Assembly (NCBI RefSeq): GCF_025564065.1
Contig: NZ_JAMGZK010000052.1
Coordinates: 1-64,000, forward strand
DNA: 64,000 bases
Direction: 5' to 3'
Source: Silvania hatchlandensis
GTDB lineage: Bacteria > Pseudomonadota > Gammaproteobacteria > Enterobacterales > Enterobacteriaceae
Shown here: in pieces, positions 63,253 to 64,000 of the stretch
Layout of the letters: each line of letters begins with the position of its first letter
Position numbering within the stretch: position 1 is the first letter of the stretch
Translations under genes and position numbers: made by a program
The notes under the pieces: model-generated
What the model was told of the DNA's origin: nothing
What the model saw: only the letters and a program-made list of their open reading frames with translations
Databases searched by the model: none

Positions 63253-63898
63253 TTGTGCTCCTTATTGCTGGTGTATATTTCAGGATGTTTCTATGTATTT
63301 CGCGCAATGATAGTTGATAGATGTTGTGATAAACCAGAGTGATAATTCAAGGTTATTGATCTGGAGGGGTATATATGCATAACTTTACATTTTCCGGTAT
63401 TTAGATCGGAAAAAGTATGGGGGAATGTTCGGTTTAAATTGATGTTTACGAACAGTTGAAAGTACCCTTAACATTAATTTAGTTATCAGAGTTATTAATG
63501 AATTCTCGCCCTAAGCAGGAGCGGTTAACTGCCCGTTCTTAACCGCTACACCCAGTGCCAAATACATTGTTGTGTTGGCGTTGTTAATTTAGGTGGTAAT
63601 TATCAGGCATCCGCACTGCCAAAACTAATAAATAGTGGATTGTTAACTAATTAATCACCAGGTGGAGATATTAATTAATCTTCCCGAAACCTTATGTATC
63701 TCATTGATTTTTAGTGTTTTAATCTCGCAATGACTTAATTAATACTTAATGGTGATTAAAAACGAGACAACTCTTCAGGGCGCTTTATAATCGCCGGGAT
63801 ATAAATTTTAGTAATGTTTTTTCTCCGCTGAACCGCCGCGAAGAGAATATCTTAATCATGATTTACCGCCCTCTGAGTAAATGATTCTGGAGTTGGTA
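63253..63898. promoter_or_regulatory. AT-rich divergent control region
   Basis: About 645 bases without a recognisable gene, rich in A+T and in TTAAT-like words. It separates the AbgT-family gene from the gene at the right edge and should contain both promoters. A 10-bp inverted pair, TTAATCACCA (63651-63660) and TGGTGATTAA (63750-63759), may mark regulator sites. No hairpin terminator, tRNA or repeat-family member seen. Confidence 0.45.
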
Positions 63899-64000
63899 TG
63901 GCCGACACTTCACACACTGATGCCGTCTCGCTGATGGGTTTTATTGCAAAATCTGCCGCCAGTCTGGATACCGTTAATCTCGCCCGGCGGGTGGCAAATT
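63899..64000 (+). CDS. Start of an unidentified gene (cut by the window edge)
   Basis: Thirty-four codons are visible, beginning MADTSHTDAVSLMGFIAKS and running off the right end without a stop. GGAG lies 7 bases before the ATG, supporting a real start. No signal peptide is seen, so a cytosolic protein is likely. The fragment is too short to classify. It is divergent from the AbgT-family transporter and may be functionally linked to it. Confidence 0.6.

Overview
The window looks like a chromosomal segment of an Enterobacteriaceae bacterium, most likely of the Enterobacter/Leclercia/Lelliottia group. Nearly every housekeeping protein is colinear and close in length to its E. coli K-12 counterpart as I recall it, but several accessory blocks sit at points where E. 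coli has other content. Species assignment is inference: no search was possible. Most coding starts below were chosen from homologue length, ribosome-binding sites and stop/start overlaps.

Layout. (1) 1-4.4 kb: the end of a probable insertion sequence, then rsmS(ybaM)-priC on the minus strand and ybaN, apt, dnaX, ybaB on the plus strand; dnaX carries the complete gamma-subunit frameshift signal. (2) 4.4-10.3 kb: a five-gene chaperone-usher fimbrial operon inserted between ybaB and recR. (3) 10.3-16.3 kb: recR, htpG (with a sigma-32 promoter), adk, hemH, gsk. (4) 16.3-32.8 kb: ybaL, fsr, ushA, ybaK, the small RNA chiX, ybaP, copA/cueR, ybbJ-qmcA, ybbN, ybbO-tesA, ybbA-ybbP. copA has a -1 frameshift signal predicted to give a 70-residue copper chaperone, CopA(Z). 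(5) 32.8-37 kb: accessory genes, namely a porin and a three-gene MetNIQ-type ABC importer resembling Salmonella sfbABC. (6) 37-48.2 kb: mnmH, purEK, two small exported proteins, lpxH-ppiB, cysS, ybcI, a MalI-like regulator with a PTS permease, ybcJ, folD and tRNA-Arg(UCU). (7) 48.2-61.3 kb: napFDAGHBC-ccmABCDEFGH and narP, i.e. periplasmic nitrate reductase, the cytochrome c maturation system needed for its haem subunits, and the nitrate/nitrite response regulator. (8) 61.7-64 kb: an AbgT-family transporter and the start of an unidentified gene.

Small repeats are prominent. There are an apparently full-length ERIC element upstream of cysS, an internally deleted ERIC that has replaced the 3' end of napH, and five copies of a CCCTCTCCC/GGGAGAGGG palindrome, one interrupted by the probable IS end, which has also rewritten the C-terminus of RsmS. 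I found no CRISPR array, rRNA, complete transposase or phage integrase. I did not find a convincing wholly new system; the most rewarding points are the repeat-mediated remodelling of gene ends, the two recoding sites, and the fimbrial islet.
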